Below, piece after piece: positions 21,611 through 32,899 of a stretch of 64,000 nucleotides of DNA. Below the pieces are notes generated by a model. That model saw only the letters and a list, made by a program, of their open reading frames with translations, did not search any database and was not told the DNA's origin. The position numbers and the translations under genes were made by a program. The stretch's first letter is position 1; every line of letters starts with the position of its first letter. This DNA is from Pseudeuparius sepicola (taxonomy: Eukaryota; Arthropoda; Insecta; Coleoptera; Anthribidae): positions 64,005,949 through 64,069,948 of the forward strand of contig OY987298.1 of the NCBI GenBank assembly GCA_963920635.1, written 5' to 3'.

Positions 21611-23105
21611 CAGGGTGTTTCTAAATTGCACCAAAATATTTTACAGGGTAATTCTCCCGTTAAAATTAAGGGGGGTCTTTCATATAAATTTTGACTCAAA
21701 ACCCCTCCCCCTCCCAGTTACACCCCTCCAAATATGCGGGGGTAAAATATTGTTTTTATTTATTTTCTCCACTATGAAAAGAGGTAAAAAGTTGAAATTT
21801 GGTGGACCAGTTTCACTCATGGAAGATATTTTGTGACATTTTTTCAACACTAAAGTGTGAGTGGATGGGAATGAAAAACCCAACCCCTAAATTATTTTTC
21901 GCCACAATTTTTTAACGTGTCAAAATTTCAAAACCAAAAAATTGATTTGTAATGGACAAATGCGTTTAAAAACTTTTTAAACTCTTGTCTTTTTGTCCTA
22001 AACTTGACAGATTAAAAAAAAAATAAAACTTGTTGACACCCGTGCGACTTAACGCATGGTTAATGATTAATAATAATTTTTTTATGAATCAGATAATCTA
22101 GTAGGCTAATGTCAAACATCTAATTACTATTCTTAGATGTCATAACTAATTTGTGTTGTGTCCCTTATGACAAAAAAATGGTGAACTTCACAAATTAAGA
22201 AATGCGGGATATGCATTTTGTTATGGGCTCATGCGAAACTGTTAGAAATACTCCCGGAATATTTCAAAGAATTCGGAATTCTATGGCCCGAAGAATAGAG
22301 TCGTGCATTTTAGCAGACGGGAAACATTTCGAGCATTTGTTGTTATTTTTAGAATTCATATTAAGTTGTTATTATTTATAGTTGTTAAAGTTCTCATATT
22401 TTTTATTTCCTTAGTTTTTTAGATCTGTATCATCTCTCCCTAATATTTGTAATTAAAGTATTTTTGATAACTACCTACTTGTAAAATTATTATTATTATT
22501 ACAAAGAATTACTACTTATTATTAATACTATGTTTTCCTTTCACTAAAATTATGTCAAATTTAGAACCAAAACAAAAGATACCTAAACGTTTTTAAACGC
22601 AGTAATTAGATGTTTGACATTAGCCTAAGATTACCTGATTCATAAAAGAATTTTTAACCACGCGTAAGTGGCGTGGGTGTCCACAAGTTTTATTTTTTCT
22701 GAAAAATCTGTCAAGTTTAGGACAAAAAAGACAAGAATTGAAAATGTTTTTAAACGCATTTGTCATTGTAAACCTTTTTTTGTTTTGAAATTTGACACGT
22801 TAAAAAATTCTGGCAAAAAATAATTTAGGGGTTGGTTTTTTCATCCCCATCCACTTATACTTTAGGGTTGAAAAAATGTCACAAAATGTCATTCCATGAG
22901 TGCAACTGGTCCACTAAATTTCAACTTTCTACCTCTTTCCATAGTGGAGAAAAAAATAAAAACAATTTTTTACCCTCGCATATTTGGAGAGGTGTAACTC
23001 GGAGGGCGAGGGGTTTTGAGGAAAAATTTATATGAAAGACCCCCCCTTAAAATTAACGGGAGAATCACCCTGTACAATATTTTGGTGCAATTTAGAAACA
23101 CCCTG
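21611..23105. mobile_element. 1.5-kb fold-back element with CAGGGTG ends
   Basis: It is flanked by TA (21609-21610 and 23106-23107). Each arm is about 510 bp: outer CAGGGTGTTTCTAAATTGCA, then a second internal CAGGGT followed by AATTCTCCCGTT, all repeated inverted at the right. The arms reach AAACATCTAATTAC near 22125 and its inverse near 22600, with an AT-rich loop between. Open frames in the arms (for example 21591-21836 and 22832-23035) are mirror copies of each other and not genes. TA target and ends match the mariner group. Confidence 0.75.
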
Positions 23106-23107
23106 TA

Positions 23108-23600
23108 TAATAGGTGCATTTAAAATTTACACGTTCGTCACTAAAAATTTGCTATAGCAATTGCGATTTTATTATTAACACTTAATTAAAAAAACAAGTA
23201 CATATAGTTATAGGGAATATCTGTAACCACGACGATAAACTAGTACCGTGTCTGCAAATTATTTATTACAAAAGTGTCCACTTATGCAGTATGAAATTAA
23301 ATTATGTTTTTTGAAGCTTAGCTTCTTTTCTTTTTATACGCTAGAATTTCTTTGTTGTTTCGTTTCTTGTTTATAATATTGTTTAACTCTCATAATCATA
23401 TAATTATAAACAATTTTAGAGAGCACATCTGCCCGATGTGTTTGGCAGCTAAATTCTATGCAGTATTTGTTTTCCTTAAATAATATAATTTCATTAGGAG
23501 TTCTGCTCATTAACACCTATTCTATTTAAATTAAAAATTTAGCCACCATAATATTGGGGTACGAAACAATGTACCCCCATTACTCGCGCACCCGAAATAT
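23108..23600. other. AT-rich spacer
   Basis: No gene or repeat recognised. Confidence 0.3.
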
Positions 23601-23614
23601 TATGAAAACACTAC

Positions 23615-23750
23615 CAACTCCGCGGACCACAGCTCGGCCGGCTCGACTAAATTCTGTCTCTCTCTAAGGCTGATCTACAACTCGACGGACAGCGGCTGCC
23701 GCGCGGCGATGCCGCGGCCTACCCACCAGTTTATTTATCGCCGTGGTATG
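23615..23750. other. GC-rich non-coding island
   Basis: It includes GCGGCTGCCGCGCGGCGATG followed by TTTATTTATCGCCGTGG. It is directly followed by a hairpin with 11-bp arms (GACCAACACTA, 23751-23786). No coding frame is supported. Confidence 0.3.
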
Positions 23751-23789
23751 GACCAACACTAGGTATACCTATTAATAGTGTTGGTCTAG

Positions 23790-24235
23790 ATTGAGCCGTG
23801 GCTGAACGCAGTCAACAATAGCGCGGATTTTACAACAACAAAAATTACACCCTCGAAAAATACCTGTAGGTTACAGGGAAAATTACTATTTGCCATGAAT
23901 ACCTATATATAATATTGTTTTAAATAAATAATGAAAAATGAGTGAGGTTGCGATTTTATTTAAGTTTTGGCAACATTGCAGACTTATTATATAGGATGGT
24001 AGATGGAAAATTGAGGAGACCAGCTGTTCCATTTTTTTAAATTTTTTTCGTTCATGGAAGATGGGAATTTTATACTTACCTATTTGGATTAAAAAACTTG
24101 GTGTAAATGGTGATAAATTAGAACAAGTGCGAAGTGATAATAATATTTGCTCACAATGAACAACCACACCCAAAAACAATATCCAGTAGGTATAGCATCC
24201 TGTAGGTAAGTATATAGAACTAAAGAGAACGGGTA
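23790..24235. other. Spacer with no recognised feature
   Basis: AT-rich; no gene or element was recognised. Confidence 0.3.
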
Positions 24236-24239
24236 CCTC

Positions 24240-24700
24240 TGCTGCTGTATTGCATTGCTGCGACCGTAAATTTAATTAAATCGACTTTGCTTGCGTTAAA
24301 CATAGAGCCCGCGCTGTTTTATTCTATTTATTCCCATCGAAACACTCGAAGCCGAAAAAAGTTCCGCGCGAGCCGGGTAAATTAACGCCCAGAGTTGTCC
24401 ATAAATTTCGCCGCCGTTTTAAATTAATCAAATCCTGACGCGGTGCATGTTAATTTCGCGGAAAGCACCGGCCAGGAGGTGAGATTCTAATATCTATCTC
24501 CTCGAATAAATTTTCATTAGCGCAAAGTGCGATTCTTAAACCCTCTCCCGACCTACCATTTTTAATTAACAATGAAAGTTTGCGCGATATAAAATAATTA
24601 GGGGAGAGTAATGGGGACGGGCCCTACCCCGGGTAGACGCAAGGGCGGAGGGAGAAGCGCAAAAGGAGCGCGCGAGAGGATAAGGTGAGGGAATTGGAAT
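24240..24700. other. Island of likely conserved non-coding DNA
   Basis: It alternates GC-rich blocks with homeodomain-type AT motifs: CCGTAAATTTAATTAAATCG, CCGGGTAAATTAACGCCC, CCGCCGTTTTAAATTAATC, TTTTTAATTAAC and ATAATTAGGGG. This mixture and the absence of a shared open frame resemble developmental enhancers. No comparison was possible here, so conservation is inferred from appearance only. Confidence 0.4.
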
Positions 24701-25349
24701 TTTCCCGAGCAATTAAGATTTTATTAGGTACTATCTAATGATTTCTCCGCCGTGAAACAAGCAGAAGGGCTTAACTTTGCAAACCTGATGTATTTGAAGC
24801 ATCTAGCTAAACTTCACAGCGTTTTCGGCCGCATATAATTTGGAATGTAATTAGTTGTAGATTGCACTTATTAATATTGTCAACAAAGTGAAATCTGTGG
24901 ACTGGTAACTCAAATACTTAAAACTAATTTCTACATTCTATCAAATAAACAAATTTAATACATAATTAAGCAGACGGAAGCAGTTTAGGAGGACGATGTA
25001 CAAGGAGGATAAAATACTAATTAGGCATATTTTTCGGCTATATATAATGGCATGGGCTACTGCTTCTGAGGAGGCATCAGTGAGCCCACTCTTCAGAAAC
25101 CACTCGATCACCCGTCACCCCCCAAGTTCCGGCAAAATAATATCGCTTTCCTGCTACAATCGTTACTGTGAATCCTGGTCTTTATGTTTCAGAGATCCCG
25201 GCAAGCCGCGAGGGTCAGTCGAAATCCTTCAGCGCACGCACAAGGTGTAACAATATCATAAGGTAGTTAATTGGAAAGTTTAAAGATAAGTACTTAAGGT
25301 TTTTATCTTTCTTTCAATTTTTTATGTTCCTTTTTGTAACACTTTTACA
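24701..25349. other. Spacer with no recognised feature
   Basis: An 84-codon plus-strand frame (24996-25250) has no recognisable domain. No element end was found. Confidence 0.3.
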
Positions 25350-25351
25350 TA

Positions 25352-26089
25352 CAGAGTGTCTCACTTAAGAGTGAAACAAACTTATAACTTCTTTAATAAT
25401 TTTTTACCAACCACAGCGAAATTTTTACCAAATGTAGAAGGCATTGTGGCCCACTTATTTCCAAAATTTTCATAAAATCAAAAAATATTAAATAAAAAAA
25501 TTACCAGTGTGAAATTTCGGCTCTGGTACTATCAGCTTGATACTAGATGGCGCCACTGGTTGGTTTCTCACCTCCAAGTGCAAGTTACACTATTTTAAGT
25601 GCTACTATTTCGGTTTGAGTCATTCGGGAAGGTTATGGCTGCCTTGATGAACTTAATAAGGGGAAACAGCTGTCGTAGTCTACCTTCTCGAACGATTCAA
25701 ATATGAAAACACCGGCACATCCATTAGAACTTGGATGTTGGTATGATATTACCAGTTGCCAAAATTTATAGTCCCATAAAGCCGCTAACTTTCGTTAGCG
25801 TCTATTCTCCCATAAAGCCTATTGGAGACGTGAAATTTTATCATTTTTTTACTTTATTTTTTTTATTTAATATTTTTTGATTTTGACAAAATTTTGAATT
25901 TAGGGTTCTCTGAGTTTCGGATTTTTAGCTTCGATTGTGGCATCGCAGGTGGCTTTGACTTTGATGTAGACAACTAATTTTTTTGGAAATAAGTAGGCAA
26001 CAATGCCCATCTATCTTAAAAATTTTGGTCTGGTCGGTTAAAAATTAAAGAAGTTATAAAGTTGTTTCACTCTTAAGTGAGACACTCTG
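25352..26089. mobile_element. 738-bp palindromic element with CAGAGTGTC ends
   Basis: Bounded by TA on both sides (25350-25351 and 26090-26091). Its arms share CAGAGTGTCTCACTTAAGAG and TATAACTTCTTTAA, and the similarity continues, diverged, for about 150-200 bp. The interior includes TAGATGGCGCCACTGG, similar to AATGGCGCTACTGACTGG in the mariner-like element at 3.8 kb. It may therefore be an internally deleted mariner-type copy. Confidence 0.7.
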
Positions 26090-26091
26090 TA

Positions 26092-27235
26092 TATTACACA
26101 TAACACCAAAATACAATTAAAATGCAATCAAAATACAATTACTTGAAATTAGGATGTACCCTAGGCAGGACTGCAAGTCTTGCATTGCCTCCGAACCGCG
26201 AGCTGCGCAATAACCCACCAAAGAGTAATTTAGAAAAGCTGAAATAAAAAAAAACTCACAGTGAGGCGAACAGGGAGGCGAGAACAGGTAACAAGTATTA
26301 ACTATTATAATTCACTTGGCTTTAAATTACTTGAATTAAATGCACCTGGCTAGGATACCTCAAGTAAGTTAATAATATTGTTAAATGAGTTTGAATCACT
26401 TATGATATAATTCTTCAATTCCAACTGGAATCTTCTTATATGTCTTATTTGTTTCAGATGCAAAATTCGGGCCCAAAGAAGTTTTTCTAAACGACTGAAT
26501 CGTTAAGTTTAAGTTAGTTGGGGCTCTAGTGCTTCGGCTGGTTCGAGACAAGCAATAGTTTAAGTTGATACAGGCCCTTAAATGAGTTTTATATTCCAGA
26601 TTCCTGATATAACAGTTATAAAGTCTGTTTTTTAAAGGTAATGTTACAATTTTACAACATTATGCCTTAGAAGGAAATCAGTCAATATAATTCTTACAAC
26701 TTGTTCAGAGACTTAATCACAGATATATAGGTCTATAATTAGTTATTCTACTATATATTGTCTCCGGATTTGAAAACCGGAGTTACAATTTCATTCAAAG
26801 AAATATAGCCAACCCGATATGCCGTTTTAGGTCACGTCAGAGCGACGCACAATTATTTTCTCATTCTTATATATTAAAATCAACTTACCAAAAAATAACT
26901 AGACAAATTAAATTTTTCAAAATCTGTTTCCATCTATTGGTATCGATAAACCATAAATATACAATTCTGACACCAGACTAACTATTCCTCCAGAATAGAT
27001 CGAAGATTGGAATAGTTAATAAAATTTGTATAAAACAATAATTACCCAATAATAACTATTCTATACTATACTACTAATTAGTGCAATAGTTACAGCGATT
27101 TTAGATCGTTGTCGAACTATATTGGTGTAAATTAATTATTTTCTTAGTTAGATCTATACGCTCTCTGTCGAATCAAAATATGAATTTAACATTTCTTACG
27201 TCGCCGAAGTATATATGATTTAAAAAGACCGCCCA
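26092..27235. other. AT-rich spacer
   Basis: No gene was recognised. Short direct repeats near 26100 (ACAATTAAAATGCAATCAAA) are the only visible structure. Confidence 0.3.
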
Positions 27236-27239
27236 GTTC

Positions 27240-27480
27240 TTGTCAACGGCCACTTTTGGCGAGTCACATAAACATCTCCGTTTCCCTAGCAGCCCCCCGA
27301 TATCCGCCGAAGATGACATAAATCGGGGTCTACCACGTCCGGCCATTATACGCGTAGATGATGGAGAGCCCCTTGCGGGGCTGCCGCGTTCTTTATGCTG
27401 CGCAAAGTCGTCGCGTCGAGTTCGTTAGCTTTCGGTTTGTGGTTTGCGGACCCGCAACAAAGCTAAGGGCTTTTTAAAAA
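27240..27480. other. GC-rich non-coding island
   Basis: Includes TGACATAAATCGGGG, GGCCATTATACGCG, the small hairpin CCCCTTGCGGGG and TTTATGCTGCGCAAAG. A 62-codon frame has no domain. It is of the same type as the other islands. Confidence 0.35.
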
Positions 27481-27687
27481 GTGCGAATGGGAAGGGACGG
27501 CAAGCGTTTACGATGGTGTCCAATGTAATATGAGAATGCAGGCCTTGTACTTATTGTAAACAACATCGAGGGGATGAGATTTATATTGGGCTGTGATAGT
27601 CTTAAACTAAACGTGTATACCTACAAGCGCAGAAAATATAGCCTACGACCAAAAAAGTCTGATCAGCAACGAAATATTTCTTATATA

Positions 27688-28506
27688 CAGTGTGTCCACG
27701 GATATAGTTCACGTAGGGTGTAAATGACAAAAAAATTTCGAGTTGAAATTTGAGCTTCTGGGGATCAGCCCTGCTTGGTTTGAAACTAATTTGTGACATA
27801 ATTTTACTTTCGAAAAATCACGTATGCCTAGGGAATTTTAAAAAAAGTAATTTTCCACATCAGTAAAGTGCCCTTTCTGTAGGTTTTACGTCAAAATGTT
27901 ATTAAGGAAACTTGTTCAGAATGAAGAACTGAGTAGGTTTGCGAAATTTCGAAAATCTAGGCCTACTTTGATTTTTTGGTATTTTTTCCCACTTTTCTTC
28001 AGAAAAGTGCACTTTGGGTAGCTTTCACATTAAAATGTTATTAAGAAAACTTGTTCACAATGAAAAACTGGATAGGTGTGAAAGAATTTCAAAAGCCTAG
28101 GTATACTTTGATTTTTTCTGCAAAACAATTTAAAACGCATAAAAATCAAAGTAGACCTAGGCTTTTAAAATTCTTTCACACCTATCCAGTTTTTCATTGT
28201 GAACAAGTTTTCTTAATAACATTTTAATGTGAAAGCTACCCAAAGTGCAAACCTACTCAGTTCTTCATTCTGAACAAGTTTCCTTAATAACATTTTGTCG
28301 TAAAACCTACAGAAAGGGCACTTTACTGATGTGGAAAATTAGTTTTTTCAAAATTCCCAAGTCATACGTGATTTTTCGAAAGCAAAATTATGTCACAAAT
28401 TAGTTTAAAACCAAGCAGGGCTGATCCCCAGAAGCTCAAATTTCCACTCGAAATTTTTTTTGTCATACTTACACCCTATACGTGAACTCTATCCGTGGAC
28501 ACACTG
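27688..28506. mobile_element. 819-bp near-perfect palindromic element
   Basis: It begins CAGTGTGTCCACGGATA after TA (27686-27687) and ends with the inverse before TA (28507-28508). The two halves are inverted copies almost to the centre near 28125, through GGGGATCAGCCCTGCTTGGTTT and GAAAACTTGTTC. Each half also contains an internal near-repeat (AATGTTATTAAGGAAACTTG and AATGTTATTAAGAAAACTTG). The ends match those of 51364-52142. It abuts the 3' tail of the LINE. Confidence 0.8.
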
Positions 28507-28670
28507 TACATAGATAGATAGATAGATCGTTTGTTGGTGTTAAAATACAAGAGTATTTACACAGGTCAGGAAAAAAACATGTAAATTGATATATACCATG
28601 CATATACAATACAAATTAAAAGCACTAAGAATAAAAAAAAACTATATAAACATGTACAATAAAATTAGTA

Positions 28671-30315
28671 TCACAGATTGTCGTTTAAAAATTCGGAAAT
28701 TGTGCAGTACGCTTTTTTAATTAATTTTCTTTTTATGGCCTTTAAAAACTCGTCCTGCGGCGCATTTCTTAACTTGGAAGGTAGCCTGTTATAGAAAAGT
28801 GGTGCATACCAATTCCAATAGTATCTAGTTCTTTGTATCCGACATGGTGGTAATCTGATATTGTCTCTTTGTCTTGTTTGATGGTCATGTACTTGAGACT
28901 GTCGGTCATAAGCCTCCGCGTTATTCTTTATATATTTTAGACACTCGTAAATATATAAACAAGGTAGTGTCATTATGCCAAGTTCTGAGAAATTCTGTCG
29001 AACATCGTCTCTATAACCTACTCCAGTCATGTATCGTATTGCTCTTCTTTGTATTGCAAAAGCTCTACACACATGTGGGCTGTGACCCCAGCATAATATT
29101 GCATATTGACACACTGACTGAAAAGTGCCGTAATAAACGGCCAACAGAACATCTCTAGAGATGATGCTTTTCAGATTATATAATAGGTATGCTGATCAGT
29201 TTAGTCTACTAGAGATATATTCTATGTGCGCATGCCAGTCCAACTTAGGATTCAAAACAGCGCCCAGAAATTTAACGCTATCGTTGTTATTTGTGAACGC
29301 CAATACATTATGCCTTAAGGTAAAAACAAGGTTTTCAGTTTTTTCTGTATTTAAAGTAAGTTTTGCTATGTCAAACCAATTTTTTGCGGCTAACTGTAAT
29401 TCTTCCATTTTCTCTGTAAGCGACACCCGATCACTGGCTCTATTAATTAAAGTTGTATCGTCAGCATATAGCACTATATTATTCGGATTACTAAATATGT
29501 TTGGAAGAGCATTTATATAAATTAGGAATAGAAGAGGACCCAGTATGGAACCCTGCGGAACTCCATGGTGAACTGTATCAACTGGCGACAGCATATTTTT
29601 ATAAAAACTTAGTTGTTTCCGATTGTGTAAATATGATTTTATCAAGCTAAGACAAGGATCCATCACACCCATAGCAGATACCGAATGGCTTACACAATCG
29701 AATGCCTTAGACAGATCACAAAACGCACATCCAGCCAACTCATTATTTTTAAAACAATCCACAACGTGCTTCATCAATCCTGAGATAGCCGATGTTGTAG
29801 AGCTATTGCTTCTGAAACCGTGTTGTGCATGAGATAACAAGTTATTCTGCTCTAATATTTACTTAATTAATTTTAATATGCTTCTCAAGAAATTTCGATA
29901 ATATTGGTATCAGCACAGACCTATATAGCTTAAGCTATATAGGTCTGTGGTATCAGTGAGATCGGTCTGTAGTTTGACATATTGTCACTCGCCCCTTTCT
30001 TGTAAATTGGGATTACTTTGGACATCTTCAAACAGTCTGGGATATTAAATAATTTGGTAAGAGGGATAATAAGTATGTCCTTTAAATATTTAATTATTTT
30101 GATGTTTATGTCATAGATGTCAAAACTATTTTTACATTTCGTTGAGGTTATTATATCCCTCATTTCGACAAACGTTATTTCCGGTAACTCGAAAGTGCAT
30201 TTGGAGGGATCTGTATTTGTAGGCGGAACAGAAGATAACAGATTTTCCGATACATTAATAAAATATTTATTAAAGTCAAGTGCATTGAAAGAGTTGGATG
30301 GTGAGTTATTTTTTA
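28671..30315 (-). pseudogene. LINE reverse transcriptase, broken
   Basis: Blocks in order: YRPISLIP, HGFRSNSSTTSAI, CDLSKAFDCVSHS, HGVPQGSILGPLLFLIYIN, the catalytic LYADDTTLI, FLGAVLNPKLDWHAHI, then the C-terminal tail with CWGHSPHVCRAFAIQRRAIR and a stop at 28671. YADD is intact. Defects are an in-frame stop at 29196-29198 after SSRLN, a palindromic insertion at 29914-29948 that shifts the frame just after YRPISLIP, and a further frameshift near 29860. It reverse transcribed its own RNA at the target site when intact. Confidence 0.85.
29914..29948. mobile_element. 35-bp palindromic insertion with 8-bp duplication
   Basis: The 8-mer GGTATCAG occurs at 29906-29913 and 29949-29956. Between them is a 35-bp palindrome starting CACAGACCTATATAG. 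It interrupts the reverse transcriptase frame of the LINE, which aligns again once it is removed. The 8-bp duplication suggests a hAT- or P-like transposition event that left only the fused ends. The same 15-mer occurs at 50366-50380. Confidence 0.65.
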
Positions 30316-30323
30316 TTTCAGAT

Positions 30324-31600
30324 CTAGGTATAATTATTATTAATTATTTTCCAAGAAGCTTTACTTTTATTATCAGAGTTTGCGATAAAATTATTATTTG
30401 CCTTTTTCTTATTTTCGTTGATCTTATTTGTATACTTCTTTTTGAAATTTGTGTATAAATTGATATTATTAAGAGTGGGAACCCAAAGTTGTACCTCATA
30501 CAATAAATGTAAGCGATTACGCAACCTACAAAGTTCATCACTATACCAATTTAATTTATATTTTCCATTGCATTGTGTTTTCTCCTTTACAGGTAAGTAC
30601 CTATTTATAGTATCCTGCAAAAACTCTAACAATAAAACGACCCTATCATTTAGATCAATATCAACACTTGATACAAAATGCCAGTCAACTAATGAAATAT
30701 CTCTATACAATAACATCAAACTTATCTTTGAGAGAGGACGATGCAGGACTTTCTCCTTTTCTTCCGTTTTGTTTATTTTAGTTTTCAATGTAATAGGTCT
30801 ATGGTCTGTTCTGACATGGGTTTCCAGAACCTCGGTTGAAGTTTCTGTATTTATTTCAAAATTTGTCATAAAATTATCTAAACAGTTTTTGAGCCGAGTG
30901 CCGTCATTAATTAATATCGTAAAACCAAACGCAGACATCATATCCCGGAAATCGCAGGTTCTCCTTTCGTCTGAATTAAATTTAATATTAAAATCTCCTG
31001 TGATTATAATCCTCTTATGAGTGACTCTACATCTTTCTAGAACATTATTAAAAATTTGGAAGAACTGATCATAAAAGGTTTTGTCTTTTGTAGGAGGACG
31101 GTATATACAAAGAATTATTAAATTAAGACCCTTACATTCCGCAGCGGCAATTTCACAGATACATTCCACTGACATATCACATATATCATCTAGAGTATCT
31201 AGACGATCAAATTCCAAGTTATTTCTAATCATTATAATGATGTATTCTTTGAGACCTAACGAAAGAAGAAACCGTTCTGTAACCCTCGCAATATAAAGAG
31301 TTTATAAATCTCTTGTCCGATATCCAAGTCTCACTAAAACACAATACATCAAGTGTAATGCCTGTATGATTGAAATATTCACTTACGAAGGCTTCAATTG
31401 ACCCTATTTTATTATTGATACATTGTATGTTCAGATGAAAAACAGAAAAGTCCCACTTTTTTAACAAACCCTTACCTTTGCGTGTCGGTTGATTTCTAAA
31501 AAAATACTTTCTTCTCCTACCGCACTGCAAAGTTTGGTGGACTCGGTTTTGTTTTCCGGACTACGGTCAGTACCATTCGAAGCGGCCACTGTGATTAAAT
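30324..31600 (-). pseudogene. LINE endonuclease domain, broken
   Basis: The frame 31225-31600 carries FHLNIQCINNKI and LCFSETWISD (the N and E catalytic positions). It shifts near 31230 after a short loss, then continues with LIILCIYRPPTKD, IIITGDFNIKF and RTDHRPITLK (the GDFN and DH motifs). These are the conserved steps of the exonuclease-endonuclease-phosphatase fold used by non-LTR elements to nick the target. A second frameshift near 30320 separates it from the RT region. Confidence 0.8.
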
Positions 31601-31619
31601 TTGGTTTATTTAACTGTCC

Positions 31620-32355
31620 GTAATTTATGAAATCATATATAGCCATACACAATTTCCGTTTTGCAAAATATTTTAGTTGTTTATTGTGTGTAAAATATTA
31701 CCTTTTGTTTATATAATTGTTGCAACAGACAAAGTTTATTCTTTTATATTTCATTTGCAATTGTACAAATCTAAAGATTGCATGGTTAAACTTGTAAGTA
31801 TTTAAGTTGCTAGATTCACTTTCTAGACAGTCAAAACAGTCAAACAAATCCCCGATAAGCACAAGATTGCAGGTTGTTACCTTATTAATATAGCTTTGTC
31901 AAGTATTCATTGCGTATACTTTGTTATTACAACAATTCAACCAGACAACTATAATGTCTTTACTGTTGAGGTGTAAAGATTCTTCTGCACAAGTTTTAAG
32001 CAACTCTTCGGGGCCAGCAAAATGGTTTTAGGAAGGAGAAAACATTGTACCTGTTCTCGAACAGGTTAACAAGTATATCCTGTAAGCCTGTACCATGCTC
32101 ACCCGCAACGAAGACCAGCTTAGGCCTCTGACAGGATCCGATTGTCCCCATAGCGCCGTCACACCCCGCAGATTTCATATGGTTTCTAGCGTTTTCATTT
32201 CCATCCTTCTCACCCATGGAGATTCCATTTGAAAACAACTTGTCCTGGGATGTAGCGTTGGTCTCACCAGTAGATCCCCCGACCTTTGGATCGCCCGATA
32301 TATCGGATACTTTGTCGCTGAGAGGCATGTTGTCGTTTTTTTTGCTATAGTTCAA
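31620..32355 (-). pseudogene. SGNH/esterase-like segment upstream of the LINE endonuclease
   Basis: The first frame (32355-31996) reads PKLVFVAGEHGTGLQDIL, which resembles block I of an SGNH hydrolase in altered form. After a break it continues with EELLKTCAEES, KDIIVVWLNCCNNK and NTYKFNHAIFRF, similar in pattern to the later blocks. Esterase-like domains are known in the ORF1 region of CR1/L2 LINEs. Catalytic Ser is not visible, and the region is interrupted. The call is suggestive only. Confidence 0.4.
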
Positions 32356-32619
32356 CGTAGGAAAGAAAACAGTTCTAAAGAATGCGGGCAGCGTTGCGAG
32401 ATTTCCTATACGAGTAGTCGTTATTGATTGGCGAATACAAGTTTTAGAATATTGAAGCCGAATTTCTGAACTGTGTAATACCGAAAAAATAAAGCTCGCA
32501 TCACGCGACCACTTAGGTACTCATTTTTATTTATCATTTATTTTTAACGCGATGTAACAAAACACCTATTATATTTATTTCAACATCGCATCGTCGCGTC
32601 TACCATCGCCTTTGAAATA

Positions 32620-32895
32620 CGGCAACACGGCACTTCTGCCAGCGAACCGGCCGACAGAACCAGTTAGCCAACGCGTTTTTTGCCTGTTTCTATAGTACGT
32701 AAAGTTAACTGCGTATTTGGGCTACCACACAGCGCTCACTTTTTTGGCCTCCGGAAAGCTTGGCAGAGAGCTCAGTCGCGTTTCGTATGTTCGGGAGTTA
32801 ATCTGCGCAAAATGAGTAAACAGGGAATAATGTTGCATTCTCAAGCACGAGAAATAATTGCCAATGTTATAAGGGTTTGCCTTCGCCCATAGTCT
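32620..32895 (+). pseudogene. Possible transposase N-terminal fragment
   Basis: The frame includes MSKQGIMLHSQAREIIANVI, which resembles the start of a helix-turn-helix domain seen in some insect DDE transposons. It stops soon after, at 32890. No catalytic region follows in any frame. I could not identify the family with confidence. Confidence 0.25.
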
Positions 32896-32899
32896 AAGG

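Larger units (their letters stand above)
28509..32360 (-). mobile_element. Decayed non-LTR retrotransposon (CR1/Jockey group)
   Basis: On the minus strand the order is an SGNH-like segment, an apurinic-type endonuclease, a reverse transcriptase, a C-terminal tail and a (TATC)n 3' end (28512-28530 on the plus strand). The element is broken by frameshifts, stops and a small palindromic insertion. An esterase-like segment upstream of endonuclease/RT and a microsatellite tail without poly(A) fit CR1/L2-like LINEs best, although the RT could be placed differently by phylogeny. The element is nearly full length, about 3.85 kb. Confidence 0.8.

Noticed and set aside
21591..23035. Two similar short proteins at 21680-21883 (-) and 22832-23035 (+)
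   Set aside because: They are mirror images of each other because they lie in the two arms of one fold-back element.
30418..31020. 200-codon plus-strand frame
   Set aside because: It is the antisense of the LINE endonuclease, which has clear motifs on the minus strand.
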